Part shown: piece by piece, positions 33,575-46,449 of the stretch
Layout of the letters: every line of letters begins with the position of its first letter
How positions within the stretch are numbered: the stretch's first letter is position 1
From: Sesamum alatum
Taxonomy: Eukaryota; Streptophyta; Magnoliopsida; Lamiales; Pedaliaceae
DNA: 64,000 bases
Direction of reading: 5' to 3'
Assembly: GCA_034509735.1 (NCBI GenBank)
Contig: JACGWO010000011.1
Span: 18,079,573-18,143,572, forward strand
Position numbers and translations under genes: made by a program
Notes under the pieces: model-generated
The model's input: only the letters and a program-made list of their open reading frames with translations
The model's database searches: none
What the model was told of the DNA's origin: nothing

Positions 33575-34084
33575 GGATAATTATACTCCCTTCTCCTAAA
33601 GTTTGATATAATTACATATAGATTCTTTGCGATTCGAAAAATTACATCAATACATATAAAATTTATTTTTATCTAACAAATAAATTTTTTGTTAATAAAT
33701 TCATCGAATTTATTGATATTAGAAAAAAATTGAATGAAAATCAATATTTACCATCGATTGGCTTACTATTGACTTATTGTAGGTCAAACGTGTCTTTTTT
33801 ATGACCAAACTACTCATATATATCTTCACACGTTAATACATCTGAGGAGGTATGTCTTCACCATTATAAGGGTAGTTTAATTATAGAAGATTTGTTTAAC
33901 TTGCAGTAAGTCACTAATAAGCCAATCGAGAGTAAATATCGATTTTCATTAAGTATTTTTGTTAATATCAATTAACGGAAAAACCTATTTATTAAACTGA
34001 AATAAATTTTAAGGATGATAAATATAATTTTTTAAAATCAAATAATTATTTCAAATTTTAAGGGAGGTACTGCAATTATCCGTT
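33575..34084. mobile_element. MITE, family shared with 20926-21273
   Basis: Starts GGGATAATTATAC and ends CTGCAATTATCC (inverted), about 510 bp. Its inner part matches the truncated copy before the Tat element. No coding. It ends about 230 bp upstream of the sugar transporter start codon. Confidence 0.6.
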
Positions 34085-34314
34085 GTTTTTAACAAGTCAA
34101 AGATCAACCCCTTTTATAACACAATTAACTTTATTTTTTTCAAGAGAAAAATACAATTACCTCATTCTATATTTCAAGAATTACAACCCATATAACAACC
34201 TAAACTAAGCCCAAATGCTTCTCCCTGCTCTGTAACGCCTCCCCCACTTCTCCCCTTTCTGTTAGAAAAGAAATTAACACAGAAGGCAAAGACTGCAAGA
34301 ATCAAGATTCAACA

Positions 34315-35367
34315 ATGGGGAAAGGAGGAGCTTTAAGCGAAGGGGTGCTGAAGAAGATCGTGCTATCCTACACCTATGTGGCGATATGGATCTTCCTCTC
34401 CTTCACCGTGATCGTCTACAACAAGTACATCCTGGATCGGAAGTTGTACAACTGGCCTTATCCCATCTCCCTCACCATGATTCACATGGCTTTCTGCTCT
34501 TCTCTTGCGTATCTCCTTGTTCGCATCTTCAAGGTTGTGGATCCGGTCACCATGTCGTGGGATCTGTACCTCAAATCCGTTGTCCCAATTGGGCTCCTAT
34601 ACTCTCTCTCTCTCTGGCTTTCTAATTCTGCTTACATTTATCTCTCTGTGTCATTTATTCAAATGCTTAAGGCACTAATGCCTGTTGCTGTATACACCAT
34701 TGGTGTGATGTTCAAGAAAGAGGTATTTAACTCTGAGACGATGGCGAATATGATCTCGATCTCGATTGGGGTCGGGATTGCGGCGTATGGGGAGGCGAAA
34801 TTTGATTCTTGGGGTGTTATTCTTCAACTTGGTGCCGTCGCTTTCGAGGCCACCAGGCTTGTCATGATTCAGATCTTACTTACTTCTAAGGGTATCACTC
34901 TCAATCCTATTACTTCTCTTTATTATGTGGCCCCATGCTGCTTGGTGTTCTTGTTTTTCCCCTGGGTTTTCGTCGAGTATCCAATCTTGAGGGAGAATTC
35001 AAGCTACCATTTAGATTATGTGATCTTTGGAACCAATTCTTTCTGTGCCTTCGCGTTGAATCTAGCTGTGTTCTTGCTTGTTGGGAAGACATCTGCTTTG
35101 ACCATGAATGTGGCTGGTGTCGTGAAGGATTGGCTCTTGATTGCCTTCTCTTGGTCTGTTATTATGGACACTGTCACTCCCATCAATCTCTTTGGATATG
35201 CATTGGCTTTCTTGGGTGTTGCATATTACAATCACTCAAAGCTGATGGCCCTCAAGGCAAAGGAAGCCCAGAAAAAGTCTCAGCAGCCTGATGAGGAGGC
35301 TGGAAGGTTATTGGAGCCAAGGGAAGGGGAGAATATTGGAGCTAAAAAGACCGAGTCCCAAAATTAA
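34315..35367 (+). CDS. Nucleotide-sugar / sugar-phosphate translocator, KT group
   Basis: 350 residues, intronless, complete. It matches the triose-phosphate-translocator-like family of drug/metabolite transporters, with about ten hydrophobic helices. Signature blocks: [11 protein letters not shown] in helix 1, [20 protein letters not shown] in helices 3-4, [18 protein letters not shown], and [20 protein letters not shown], whose KT pair defines the KT subgroup. The C-terminus is hydrophilic ([13 protein letters not shown], then an acidic tail) and cytosolic. No plastid transit peptide is seen, so a Golgi or ER membrane is expected. Closest by memory to the Arabidopsis proteins annotated as probable sugar phosphate/phosphate translocators of the At5g25400/At4g32390 type, some of which have been reported to carry UDP-arabinofuranose; substrate here is inferred only. 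Length is normal for the family. Confidence 0.92.
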   Translation: MGKGGALSEGVLKKIVLSYTYVAIWIFLSFTVIVYNKYILDRKLYNWPYPISLTMIHMAFCSSLAYLLVRIFKVVDPVTMSWDLYLKSVVPIGLLYSLSLWLSNSAYIYLSVSFIQMLKALMPVAVYTIGVMFKKEVFNSETMANMISISIGVGIAAYGEAKFDSWGVILQLGAVAFEATRLVMIQILLTSKGITLNPITSLYYVAPCCLVFLFFPWVFVEYPILRENSSYHLDYVIFGTNSFCAFALNLAVFLLVGKTSALTMNVAGVVKDWLLIAFSWSVIMDTVTPINLFGYALAFLGVAYYNHSKLMALKAKEAQKKSQQPDEEAGRLLEPREGENIGAKKTESQN

Positions 35368-36139
35368 TTGGCTGATGTTTGATCTCTTGCGAGATGATTT
35401 TTTGCTAGAACAAGTTGGGAGTGGAGGCAAAAGTTGAACTCTGGGGATCAACGAATGCCTGAATTAGGTTCTGTTCTTGGTAGGTAGTCTTAGTATTTTC
35501 TGATATGTCTGTCTGATTGAGCTTCTGTTAACCTTATGTACTTGTTGCCACTTCATGTTACTGGAAATTTTGAGGCTTGCTCAAAATTTCAAGACATGTT
35601 GGTAACCTGATAATGACTTGAGGCTAATGGTTCTAAGTCTTTCTGATAATACAATTTCATTTCAACCTATTTTTGTTAGAATCTTTATGTTTGAACTGAA
35701 TATCTAGTATTTGTTTCATTTCATGTGATGCATGAAACTTGTTGGATTCATTGCATGACATGGCGTCTAGTTTATTCATTGATATCAGCATATTAAGTCC
35801 AGAATATATATTTTGTTCTTCCTAGCTATATTTTCCTTTGTCTGGTTAAAAGTTTAAGCTCATTATGATGCGTTTGCAGCATAAAATAATTGTTGGATAA
35901 GAATCGTTTTTATTTTGGTGTTTGATTGATGTGACTATTTAGTGTTTTGGAATAGGTCCAACCTTTCTCTCTTCCTATTTTCCTAAAATCAAGAAAATAG
36001 TTCATATTGAGATTCTATTCTTCTTTAAGTTTACCCCTATTGTTACGGACTTACGGTAGCTGAATTAGTTATCCTTTTGACTATTGAAGTTGTCCCTTTG
36101 CCGATTTCATCGTTCCCATTTAGGTGATGGAATCATTTC
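35368..36139 (+). other. 3' UTR and downstream flank of the transporter gene
   Basis: No further frame. T-rich text with AATAAA-like motifs is compatible with a 3' UTR of a few hundred bases; the exact end is not visible. Confidence 0.4.
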
Positions 36140-36781
36140 TAGAGGTGGCAATGGTGTGGGTTGTGGTGGGCCCAAAACTCGTTATGCCCAAATAATTTTT
36201 TATGACTCGCCTAAGCCCGCCACGTTAACCTGTGGGATGAGTTCGATTCAGTAGACCCAGTTCCCCCTTCTTTTTAAAGAAAGAAATTCAATTGTTGTAC
36301 AAATATAATGAAAATATAATTCCAACATATTAATTACAAATAAAATTGTTTTATCGCCTAATTCAAATGTTAAAGTTCCAAAAAAAAAGAAAAAAAATTC
36401 AAGTACAAATGTTTAAGTTCCAAAAAAAAAGAAAAAAAATTCAAGAACAAATAAGAATGTTCATAGTAGCTCAAATAAATCATAACATTTTTCAAACCAA
36501 ACAATTCACATATTAATTGCATATTAGTACTAACTTCTTCATCTTCTTTCTCATCAAGTATTGTGAAATAAATTTTCAATTCACTAATTATTAAACAAGT
36601 ACTTATCTTTACGTATTTTTTTAAAAAAGAATATATCTATATAAATAAATACTACTGGGGCGGGTCCACTTGGACTCCAGATGTGCCCTAGTCTCCATGT
36701 GCCCTAGTCTCCATTTTTTTGGACTCGTACTTGTGGGTTCGGGGCGAATTTTCATCGGTGTGGGTTCAATTGTCAATCCTA
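36140..36781. mobile_element. hAT MITE
   Basis: 642 bp. Terminal inverted repeats TAGAGGTGGCAAT and ATTGTCAATCCTA are of the common TAGGGGTGGCAAT hAT type. The 8-bp flanks ATCATTTC (36132-36139) and ACTATTTC (36782-36789) agree at 6 of 8 positions, an aged target duplication. Inside, a ~45-bp unit (TTCCAAAAAAAAAGAAAAAA core) is repeated twice at 36370-36450. Confidence 0.75.
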
Positions 36782-37102
36782 ACTATTTCATGATGTTGGA
36801 TATTGAGTTAATTATTTCAATAATATATAATTGATAATTTATTAATTTGAGAATATAATTTAATAATATAATAAAATTTAATTATATTTAATAATATATT
36901 AAATATTTCTATTAGTTAATAATGTCATGCAATGTTTCAATTGTAGAATTGACAAAAATAATTATAGACGACTTTTGATAGAAGATAGAAATATTACAAA
37001 ATTATTGAACATCATTAGGTAATTAAACACATACTTTAAATTTATTTAAGATAATTGTACAATGGGTGCATACCGTTTCCATTAAAGTCTTGTTTTAGAA
37101 TA
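36782..37102. other. Non-coding AT-rich DNA
   Basis: Nothing recognised. Confidence 0.3.
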
Positions 37103-40100
37103 CTAGCAATCGGCGCACGCGATCTCCGCGTGCATAAATTTTATAGTGTAAATAAAAAAATATTGTACAATTCTAACTTAAGTGCACATTAGTTACATTT
37201 TCGTAAATTCAGAAATTCTAATTCATTTTGTTGAATCCACGTTTTGACTTGTAATATCGCATAACCATTGGTATATAAGATTAATATATTATTTGTAATA
37301 TAAACAACAAAAACACCGTCTAGTTTCAATATATAAGCACTAAAAAATTCAAGAAAAAGAATAGAAGATAAACACATATGCACATCGCTTCTTTTGGTCT
37401 TGGTGCTTGAGCATCCTAATAATAAAAGTCTCCATAATCTGCATTTTGAAAATAGAAATTTAGTACTTTTATACATAAATGAATGATAAAAAAAGAAAAA
37501 GAGTAGAAAATAATATGTACATAAACTTGCAATACTCAAATCACAAATTAACTCTAGAGAAAAAATTATGTTCTTGCAATTGAATTTAAAGCATCAAAAC
37601 CAACAATACAAAGAAAAGGGACCAAAATCAGAAACAAATAGATGGAAAAATCAGACTTCATAAATGTTGTTGTCAATAGTTGTGAAGCTAATTAAATGGA
37701 GAATTGATGAAGTCTTATACCTCTTAATACAAAAAATGGGAAAAAATAGCAATGCTTTCATACCTGAACTTGATGAAACTTTATGAGAACTCGAACACAT
37801 CTAGCGTTAGCCCGTATTCTCGATCACCCACGGAATATGTCATTATAACTGCCAATACCACATAAAAAAAATATTGAAAGTTGTTGAAACAATACCACGG
37901 AAAAGAACCACCATTCTGCAATGCAGAGAACTGAGATAGTAAACAAATATTTGAAGGTTAATAGATTGCAAGATCAGGAAACATGGATTATCAACATTCA
38001 TAGATGAGGACTCAAGGGAGGTAATCTTTTTCAAAAGCACGTGTAGATGTGATCAAGAATTCAGTCAATCAAACAAACCTGAAAATTTTAATGTATCTGC
38101 ACTCAAACTTTAGAGAAATTAAGAAATAAAGTCATTTAAACTGCACCAAAGGAAAGTAGAGATAATTCGAGCTAATACTAACATCATTAACGTCATTAAA
38201 CTGACATCATTAAAGAAAAATATGAATATCATAATCACAGACAAAAATGGGGAAACTCTTGTACGGATGAAAGAGACCAAGAAAAAGACAAAAAATGAAG
38301 TTTGAAGAAGAAAATACTTACCCTTACTGCAGCTTTTCTTCATACAGGTGAGATGCCTCCCAAATTCTTTCACTTTCATTTTGTGATATACTCTGTAAGT
38401 AGCATTTCAGGTCAACTAACCAATTTCATCAAAATATACAAAATAGACACATACTTCATCATACATATGAACATAGAACCTAATTGCACAGTCCACCTCA
38501 AATCAACCAACTATGAAAAAAATGAAACTAAATACCCAAAGTTTCCAAAAAGAAGAAAAACAAAAGCTCCATATAAGCACACATCATTATACTCATGAAC
38601 ATAGAAATTAATTACACACCCCACTTCACGTCAACCCACACTTCAAGTCAACCAATAACGGAAAATAAAAAGGTAAGGACATTGAACTAAACGTCAGCGA
38701 ACATTAGACTGTCATCCTTATCAAATTTTCTTTTTGAATTACGATAAATCTTCTATGTGTGCACTATCAAATTCACCACCCTTGAAGATGATAGCTGACA
38801 TTGAACTAATACCGATTTACCAGATTTTGAAAGAAAAAGAAAATTTTAGATTGTCTTTGCAGAAGAATAGAGAATGCAGTGAAGAGAATAAAAATTCCCA
38901 GGTAAGATAATGATGCTCTTTTGTGGAAGAAAGAAACTCTATTCTCCTAAAATTTCATATTTATCAAAGTCTCAAAACTTGGTGAGTGTTGTATCTCCTC
39001 ATTTTCTGGAAAAACATTTCAAAGAAATTAAAAAAAAGCAAACTAACAAATTTAACTTACAATCAGAAGAAGAAATTAAATTCTACCTTCAAAATTTTTG
39101 AAGTTTTGGAAAAACTTTTCAAAGAAATCAAGAAAAATCAAACTAACAAATTAAACTTAACATCAAAACTTTTTTGAGAGTTGGAAAAAAATTTCAAAGA
39201 AATAAAAAAAAAAAAAAAAAACCAAACTAACAAACTAAACTTACAATCAGAAGAAGAGATTAAACTCTACCTTTAAAACTTTTTCGAGTGTTTGCTAAGC
39301 TGAATCTCCAAATTCATTTGGTGGAAGCCATTATTTTGAAGCTGCGAAAATATCACAAAAAAAGAAAAAGGCAAACTAACAAACCAAACTTACAATTAGA
39401 AGAAGAAATTAGACAAATTTGTAAAGAGTGGCGCGTGGTGGAGCAGTGCCTCACCGTGGAAGCCAATATGTTCGATTTTCAGCCAGATTTGTCTCCCTGC
39501 GAAAACACACACAAAGGTCACTTCTTAGAGAAAATATAAACTCAGCGGATTCAAGCGATGAGAAGATCAACGACCAAATTTTTCCTTGTTTTGTGGAAAA
39601 ATTTCTGAAGATGTTTGTGAATATGTGAGATCTACATATTTTTCCTTGCAACCAAATTGTGTACAGAACGTTTGAGAAAGCAAAAGACTATGTGAGAAAA
39701 AAGGCCGATTAGATTGGTGTTTGCACTGAGAAGATTTAGACAGGAAATTTTGGTTCGGTTCAAAGAGGGGGAGAGAGAGGAAGAGACGGAGAATGGGGGT
39801 TTTCTAAACGTGTGTGACATGGGGGATTCTGGAGAGAGATGAGAGTTTTAGACAAAAAGGTATTTTTGATAGTTCAAAAAATTGGTATGAGAACTGTAAA
39901 AAATTTGTTAATTTTCCATTTTTATCCTCTAAAAATTAATTAATTCATTTTGCATAAACAAAGAATGAAAGAATTATGCAAAAAGTAAAGGGCAAAACTT
40001 GTATAAAACAAAAAAAAAACTTCCACTTAAAACACAAAAGAGAGTTTGTTTTTATAATTAGGATAGATTATCAAGTTGGTTATATATTTATGCCGATACT

Positions 40101-42009
40101 TATGATCAAAACAAAAGAAGCTACTAGAAGCAGGTGGGGGAATCAAAAAATCTTGAGGCCAATGCGAGCAACGCACCAATGGGACTGGGGAACTTTATTG
40201 GAGTTCGTAATTTTCAATAATTCTGTAATACTTCTACTCTTCTATCACAAAGTCACCTAAAATTGTTCGTGTCAATTCTTTTTGCAAATTGTAACATTAC
40301 ATGACATTTTTAGTTAATAGAATATTTACTGTATTATTAAAAATTAATTAAATACTTATATTCTCAAATTAATAAAGAATCAATTTTAACCTAAAAAATT
40401 AAATAGGTTGAATTAGTTACTCCAAGTAAGATCTCAGCCATTTATTTAAAAAAATAAATAAATTGAAGTCGTTACTTCCGGTAACTCCAGCCGCATTTAA
40501 AACAAAAAATTACAGCAAGTCAGTAAGGACTTGTAAATTTATGCGCCTTTCAAAAGCACTTGCTTTTAACAATTTCGTTTTCTATACTAATTATATAAAA
40601 AAAAAACCTTCTTTTATGTCTAATGTAAAAATTATTTATGAATTTTTACAATAATTATCCTTTGTTTTTTTAAAAATATATTTGCTGATTTCTTTCTACA
40701 AGATTAATTAATTATTTGTAAAGAACAAAAAAGAAAATTCATCATCTTATTGGTAGTTCTCATACCAAATTTACAAACTATCAAATACGCCCTCTTGCCA
40801 TAACCACCCTTGTTTTCCACCAACCTTTTCTTTTCTTTTCTTTCTTTTTTTTTATTTTGTCTCTACAAAAATCCAATTAAAAGTGTAAAACCTTTCTCAC
40901 AACTAATATGTTAATATATTTTCAAGAATTTGGTCTTAATAAGAAATATGTAAGTAATATGTTCTTTATTTTTTTTCTTTTTATGCAATTATATATATAT
41001 ATATACATATATATTTTCTCATAGGCCATTGATTTTCGTTTTTATACGTAAAGATCAAAGACGCAAAACACAAAAGCTAAAATATTTAATGTTACCACAT
41101 ATATGTTTCATATATAATTGAATTTTCCAACATATTGCACACTTAATTGCTTTTTTTAATTGTCAACATTTCTATCCAATAGTAAGTGAATTTACTAATT
41201 TAAATTTGTATTTATTTTATCAAATTTATGAAACATGAACTCTCATTTTTGAAATTAATTAGGAATTTCGGTATAAGAACAATGCACTCGAGTTGATGAT
41301 ATCTAATTTCTGTAAACACGTTTTATTTTAAGCCAACATATGTGGAATATTGATTTTTTTTCAAATCAAGATTGTCATAAAATCATGTGTTTATAACACA
41401 TTAAAATATATATTAATAATCTCAAGAGGCATCTAATGATATATATATATATATCTTTTATATATATAAATATATATTATTATAAAAGAAAAAAATATTT
41501 TTTTCTAATAAATGGTGGTTATCTCATACTTTTACTACTTCTTTCAAATTTTTCCGTCTAAAACAAAACTGAATTTTAAGTTTCAAAAAGTGTATTTATT
41601 AAGATTTTCAAAGATAAAAATAAAAATAACCGCAAAATAATGTAGTTCTCATACCAAAATAATGTTGATTTAATTTTGCCCCACTACATATACAAAATTA
41701 TGTGTAGATTTGTAACTAAATAAAAACTACACACACATGTAGTACATTAATAAAATACCATAAGGAAAAGGAAAAAAAAAAAAAGAAAAGAAAACCAAGT
41801 CGTGGTTTTAGTTTTTTTATTTTAATTAAATCTGTTGAATAAAATCAAAACTCCTTCATTTTTTATCCTTAAAAATCCTAATAAATATACTTATTCAATT
41901 TCAAATTCAATTTATTTTTTAGGGCAAAATTTTGAAAAAAATGTGATAGAAATATGAAATAACTACCATTTATTAAAGAAAATAACTTTTTCTTTTACAA
42001 TAGTATAGA
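37103..42009 (-). mobile_element. Probable non-autonomous Helitron
   Basis: On the minus strand the 5' end reads TCTATACTATTGTAAAAG (from 42009), a typical Helitron start, and the 3' end reads a perfect hairpin GCACGCG-loop-CGCGTGC (37133-37115) followed 8 nt later by CTAG (37106-37103). The host bases are A before the 5' end and T after the 3' end, as for Helitron insertion between A and T. The 4.9 kb between holds no RepHel helicase frame, so the element is non-autonomous. Additional Helitron-like starts at about 40579 (+) and 41480 (+) and a possible end CTAG at 42256-42259 (+) mean several copies overlap here, so the pairing of these two ends is not certain. Confidence 0.6.
39005..39410. 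repeat. Imperfect minisatellite
   Basis: Three to four copies of a 75-110-bp A-rich unit: AAAxxTTTCAAAGAAAT, then CAAACTAACAAA, then ACTTACAATCAGAAGAAGA. Internal repeats of this kind are frequent in non-autonomous Helitrons. Confidence 0.65.
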
Positions 42010-42536
42010 TAGATTACCCTCATTCATTAAGTGTTTTTCTAAATTAATTTAATAAAGTATTTATTTAATCATTTTGCATAATATTATTTTAGATCACACA
42101 ATTAACAAATTTGTGGTTAATGATCTACTAAACTTTGATCTAAAATATATCAATATACAAAAAATGATCAAAATATAAAATTTAAACACACTAATTAATA
42201 TATATTAATAGTTTTATTTTTTTTATTTATTCACGTATTGTGTGTGCATCGACAACTAGTAACATTAAAATAGTTAACTCGTTGGACATTGACTGTTGAA
42301 TGTCTCCCCCTCTAATAATTTAAATTTCTCGAAGAGTTATAACTTGTTGACTGGCCATCCATAGAGATTTCATGAGCTTTTATATTGTTAGATATTATAT
42401 GCCTCACACCTCTAGCAACTTAAATTTTTAGAGATGTAGTTATTCAATAAATGGCCTGTTCTTATGTTTTTTGGCACAACGCCAAATGCCAGCTTACGCA
42501 AAATAGTATTTTTGGTCCTAAAATAAATATATTTTG
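42010..42536. other. Non-coding with possible Helitron 3' end
   Basis: CTAG at 42256-42259 follows a weak CACG...TGTG stem and could be the end of a plus-strand Helitron. No frame. Confidence 0.3.
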
Positions 42537-42729
42537 GGCAATATATATTTTGATCTTCTAAAATACCACTAAAACAGTTTTCGTCCCCTTCATTTACAAG
42601 TTATAGTTTTGGTCCCTCAAATTACTATCTTTGAACAGTTGTCATTGTCATTAATTCTCCTTTAGAACATGGGGTTGAAATTGGGGCGAAATCTCCGGCA
42701 TTTTGGCGCTCTAAGTGGTTGGGAAAAAT

Positions 42730-42974
42730 GGGATAAATGCAATTTATCACCTTGTGATATATGAAATGAATAAAATCCCCACTGTAAAATAATAATTAGT
42801 AAATTACACCCTGTGATCTTAAAAATGAAGCAAATTATCCCTCTGTGTTTTTCTTTGATAGGGGGGTAATTTGCTTAATTTCTCAAAACACAGGGTAATA
42901 ATTTGCTAATTATTTTTTTACAGGGAGATTTTTGTTCATTTCTTATATCACATGGGGTAAATTGCATTTATCCT
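42730..42974. mobile_element. Palindromic MITE
   Basis: 245 bp. GGGATAAATGCAATTTATC at the left is mirrored by GGTAAATTGCATTTATCCT at the right. Flanking 9-mers GGGAAAAAT and GGGAAAAAA match at 8 of 9 positions, suggesting a Mutator-type duplication. Confidence 0.65.
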
Positions 42975-43433
42975 GGGAAAAAAATATAAACCCGCTTTGA
43001 CTTTATTTCACTACAAAATTTTCTTCAGAAACAACTACTCAAATCCTCCTCTTTTGTTCATTTAGATTGAAAATTATGTGCTCATTCACTATTTCACTTG
43101 ATATATCACTTTTGTAGATATGAGATGAAACTATTCAAATGATTGCCTGAACTGAGGCAATTGTTGCACCTACAGTTAGTGCACCTACAACAACAAATGA
43201 CTCCTTTCTAACATCACTTGGATGATTTGTATAAGAAGTTGAGGATTACTGGTTGTTACCTTATATAGAAATGCATAAAGCATGTAATTCATTCACTTTG
43301 TCTCGATGGGAATCCAACTGTCCAAATCTAGAACCAGGAACAACTATTCAAGTGACATTGCGAAGACGACGAGCATAAAATGCATCTGGGGTTGTTTTAA
43401 CAGCTTCCTGGTTCTATTACTTTCTCCAAGGAG

Positions 43434-43698
43434 AAAATGCAAGCAACTTCCTGTGATATTATAAATGTGCAAATTATCTCATTATGAAAAAATAAATAGC
43501 AATTTACCCCCTTATATTTTTTAAAATTAAGCAATTTACCCTCCTGTGTTTTTTCAAAATGAAGCAATTTACCTCCCTGCCAGGGAGGTAAATTGCTTCA
43601 TTTTGAAAAACACAAGGGAATAAATTGCTATTTTCTTTTCATAGGGGGGTAATTTGCGCATTTGCAATATCATAGGGAGGTAAATTGTATTAAACCCC
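43434..43698. mobile_element. Palindromic MITE with near-perfect central hairpin
   Basis: The middle is an almost perfect inverted repeat centred near 43580: GAAGCAATTTACCTCCCTG against CCAGGGAGGTAAATTGCTTC. The arms extend, less perfectly, for over 100 bp each side. It belongs to the same broad type as the element at 42730. Confidence 0.7.
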
Positions 43699-44824
43699 TT
43701 TCTTCAAACAATTAAATGCGAGGAAACACAGGTACATTGCCCCTTCTACCCTGTTGCAGGTCACGCATTTCAGACCATTAAATGCCTCTTCAAGCCCAAA
43801 CGAAATCACACTCACACTCTCAATTGAAGGTCAGATTCACTCAAGGGTTAGTAGAAATGGATTGTGTTACCAAAGTTTGAAAATTTTGTGGGTTAATTTT
43901 TGAGCTCGATTGGATTGGGGATTTAGGGAGTAGAGTTTGGGAAGAGAGGGAATGGGTGAGCCGATTTCAAGAGTTAGAGGAAATGAAAGAGAGCTGCCAA
44001 TTTGGAAGAAGATGCAACACATGTGCATGGGGGGTTCTCCATTAACTTATACCAAGGAATTAACGGTTGAGACTAAAATTGTTAAAAAATGGTCACTTGA
44101 GGGACCAAAATTAGGGAAAATCTCATTTTTGGTCCTTTATGTTAGGCCCTGTTCATTTTTAGTCTTAATCATTACGTAAATATCACTTTTGGTCCTTTAT
44201 CTTGCATTTTGTATCAATTTTCGTCCTCCGATAAGTTTGTTAACGAAATGGCCACGTGAAAATCATGTGGCCGTGAAGTCCTTATGAAATGGAGGGGGCA
44301 AGAGAGAGACTGCAGCTAATTTCGTATTTGGGGAAAAAAATTAAGAACCCTAATTTCACCCTTCTCCATCGCAGAAATCCCTACTCAATTTTTTTTTTTT
44401 AAATCTTACCTCATCTGAATCGTAGAAGAAGAAGGAAGGATTCAACGCCAATGAGTTTTACGCGACCCCAACTTCAATGATTTTCTGCCCCCAGATTATC
44501 GTATGTTTTCTTCTTCTTTTTCCGAAAATAGAGGATTTGTATGTTTATATAGCACTATGTTTTTCTGGATTTTTGTAGATTGTTGAAGATGAATGATTGT
44601 ATGTTTATATAGCACTGTGATTTTCTGGTTTTTTGTACGCATTTGACATGGTTGTGGTCCCTCGCCTTTCCCCTTTGTTTATGTTCAAAAGGTTGCTCCT
44701 TTTAATATATTCTCTGGGCCACTGTATTTGAATGGTGTCTATTTCTTTATTCTGTATTCTGTTTGGTAGGTGGGTGGCCATGTGCGTGTTTTGCTTATTG
44801 TTTGTATTTTTTTTTATTCTTTTG

Positions 44825-46106
44825 ATGCCAGATCCACTTGATCCTGCTGTGACAATGAAAATACACCATGGGGGACAATTTTGTAATGTACCACCTGCAT
44901 ATGTTGGCAGTACTGTCAGTGTGTTTGACCACATAGAATTGAATTATGTTGATATTCCTTATTTTGATAGGTTATATGAAAAAATAGGGTACAAGGGGTT
45001 GACAAAGTACTATAAATTAGATGGTTGTTTTGTTCTACTCAGCAGTGGTCAAGAGATTCTTGATTTATGCCTTGAACATGAATTAGATAGGGAGGTTCAT
45101 GTGTATTTAGAGGGTGAAATTGGTGGAGAGGTTGAATCAAATGAGGAGCCTTTAGAATTGAATGAAAGAAATGATGATAGTAGAGACAGTGAAGACTTCT
45201 TAGACAGTGATTATGACTTGGGTAGTGAGGATGGAGAGGGTGAAAACAATGGGGTAGATGAGGATGATGAGTTATTCACTAGGCATGTGGATGAAGAGGT
45301 TGAATGGGAAGGTGGTGAACAGAGTGTAGGTGGAGGAGAAGAAGATGAGAGTGAAGACGAGAACAATAGTGCCCTTCTCTGTGCTTACTTAATGTTTGTT
45401 GGATGCAGGCTAGAAAGAGGACAATCACATCAACAAGACGCATCACACAGGACTCAGATGTTCCACAAAACACCAATGTAATTGGTACTTTAAACTTGTT
45501 TTTAGTCAGTAATATTGTGATGACTTATTTATATGTTTGGTGTATGCAGCCAGGGAAAAAATCTAAGGCAATTCCTAAAGCAGGCCCTAAAAAGCCTACA
45601 TGGCAGGACCTAACAGTAAGCCTCCAAGTTCAACTTCTTCGTTTGTGCTTACTACCACCATTGCACATGACTTATGATTTCACATTTTGTAGTTGAGGAG
45701 ATCCACAAGGTTGAATGCACCTGTTACTGGTGGTGAAGGTGGGATGAATTCCATGCCAATCCCTGCAGCTTTCAAGCCTCCAAGGCCAGCACCAGTTCCA
45801 ACTCCAACTCAAACACCTGTTCCAAGATGTGTTGTGAGACCACCTGTGCCATTTGCTCCTGGACATCCAAATGTGGCCATCTCCATAACAACTAAACAGA
45901 ACAAACCACTACCACCACCTTTCAAAATATTCCAGAAAGATGGAAAAAAATATGTAACAATGAACAATTTGACTGCTGCACTTAATGTGAGAAGAGCTGA
46001 AAAGTGCAGCAAAGGGCAGGGTACAAAGAACACTTACACAGATTTTGTATTTCAGTCAGTGGTTTGTATGGCAAAAAACACCCTTTTGGGTATGAGCCAT
46101 TTATGA
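44825..46106 (+). pseudogene. MuDR-type gene remnant: PB1-like N-terminus, transposase core deleted
   Basis: From ATG 44825 the first exon encodes a PB1-like domain (MPDPLDPAVTMKIHHGGQF, YVDIPYFDRLYEKIGYKG) as found at the start of plant MuDR-type transposases, then a highly acidic tail (EEPLELNERNDDSRDSEDFL; EDE/GGE-rich to about residue 195). Downstream exons in one phase are supported by splice sites: 45409-45477, 45550-45615 (donor GTAAGC) and 45693-46106 (acceptor TTTTGTAG). They encode a basic, proline-rich C-terminus (RRSTRLNAPVTGGEGG, RPAPVPTPTQTPVPR). The donor of exon 1 is not resolved. Nothing between them resembles the MULE transposase or SWIM zinc finger. So the gene keeps both ends of a MuDR-like protein without its catalytic middle. 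It may still be spliced and translated. Confidence 0.65.
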
Positions 46107-46449
46107 CATGACTTATACTTATTTTGTATGTGCCTTTTGTGCCTTTTTTTGTGAATGAATGGAATGGCATTTTCTGTTTTGAGACTTACAAATTGTTACA
46201 GTTTAAGTTTCTGCATTTACAGTTTCTGCATTCAATCTTTCATATTAAGTTTCTGCATTTACAGTTTCTGCATTCAGAAACAACAATCACAATACACCAA
46301 ACATAGCAACAAAAAACATTAACATTGATATTACATTACAAAAATTGCAAAGTACATTGATTGATTACAACAAAAGAAACAAAAAAAAAAAAACATCAAC
46401 AACCTACCTAAAACCGAATGTCATCTCTTCCTACATTACTCCATTTATT

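Noticed and set aside
34386..35291. Alternative frames in the transporter gene
   Set aside because: Shadows of the intact 350-codon frame.
43010..43035. Possible CACTA start CACTACAAAATTTTC
   Set aside because: No partner end or subterminal repeats found; the pentamer alone is frequent by chance.
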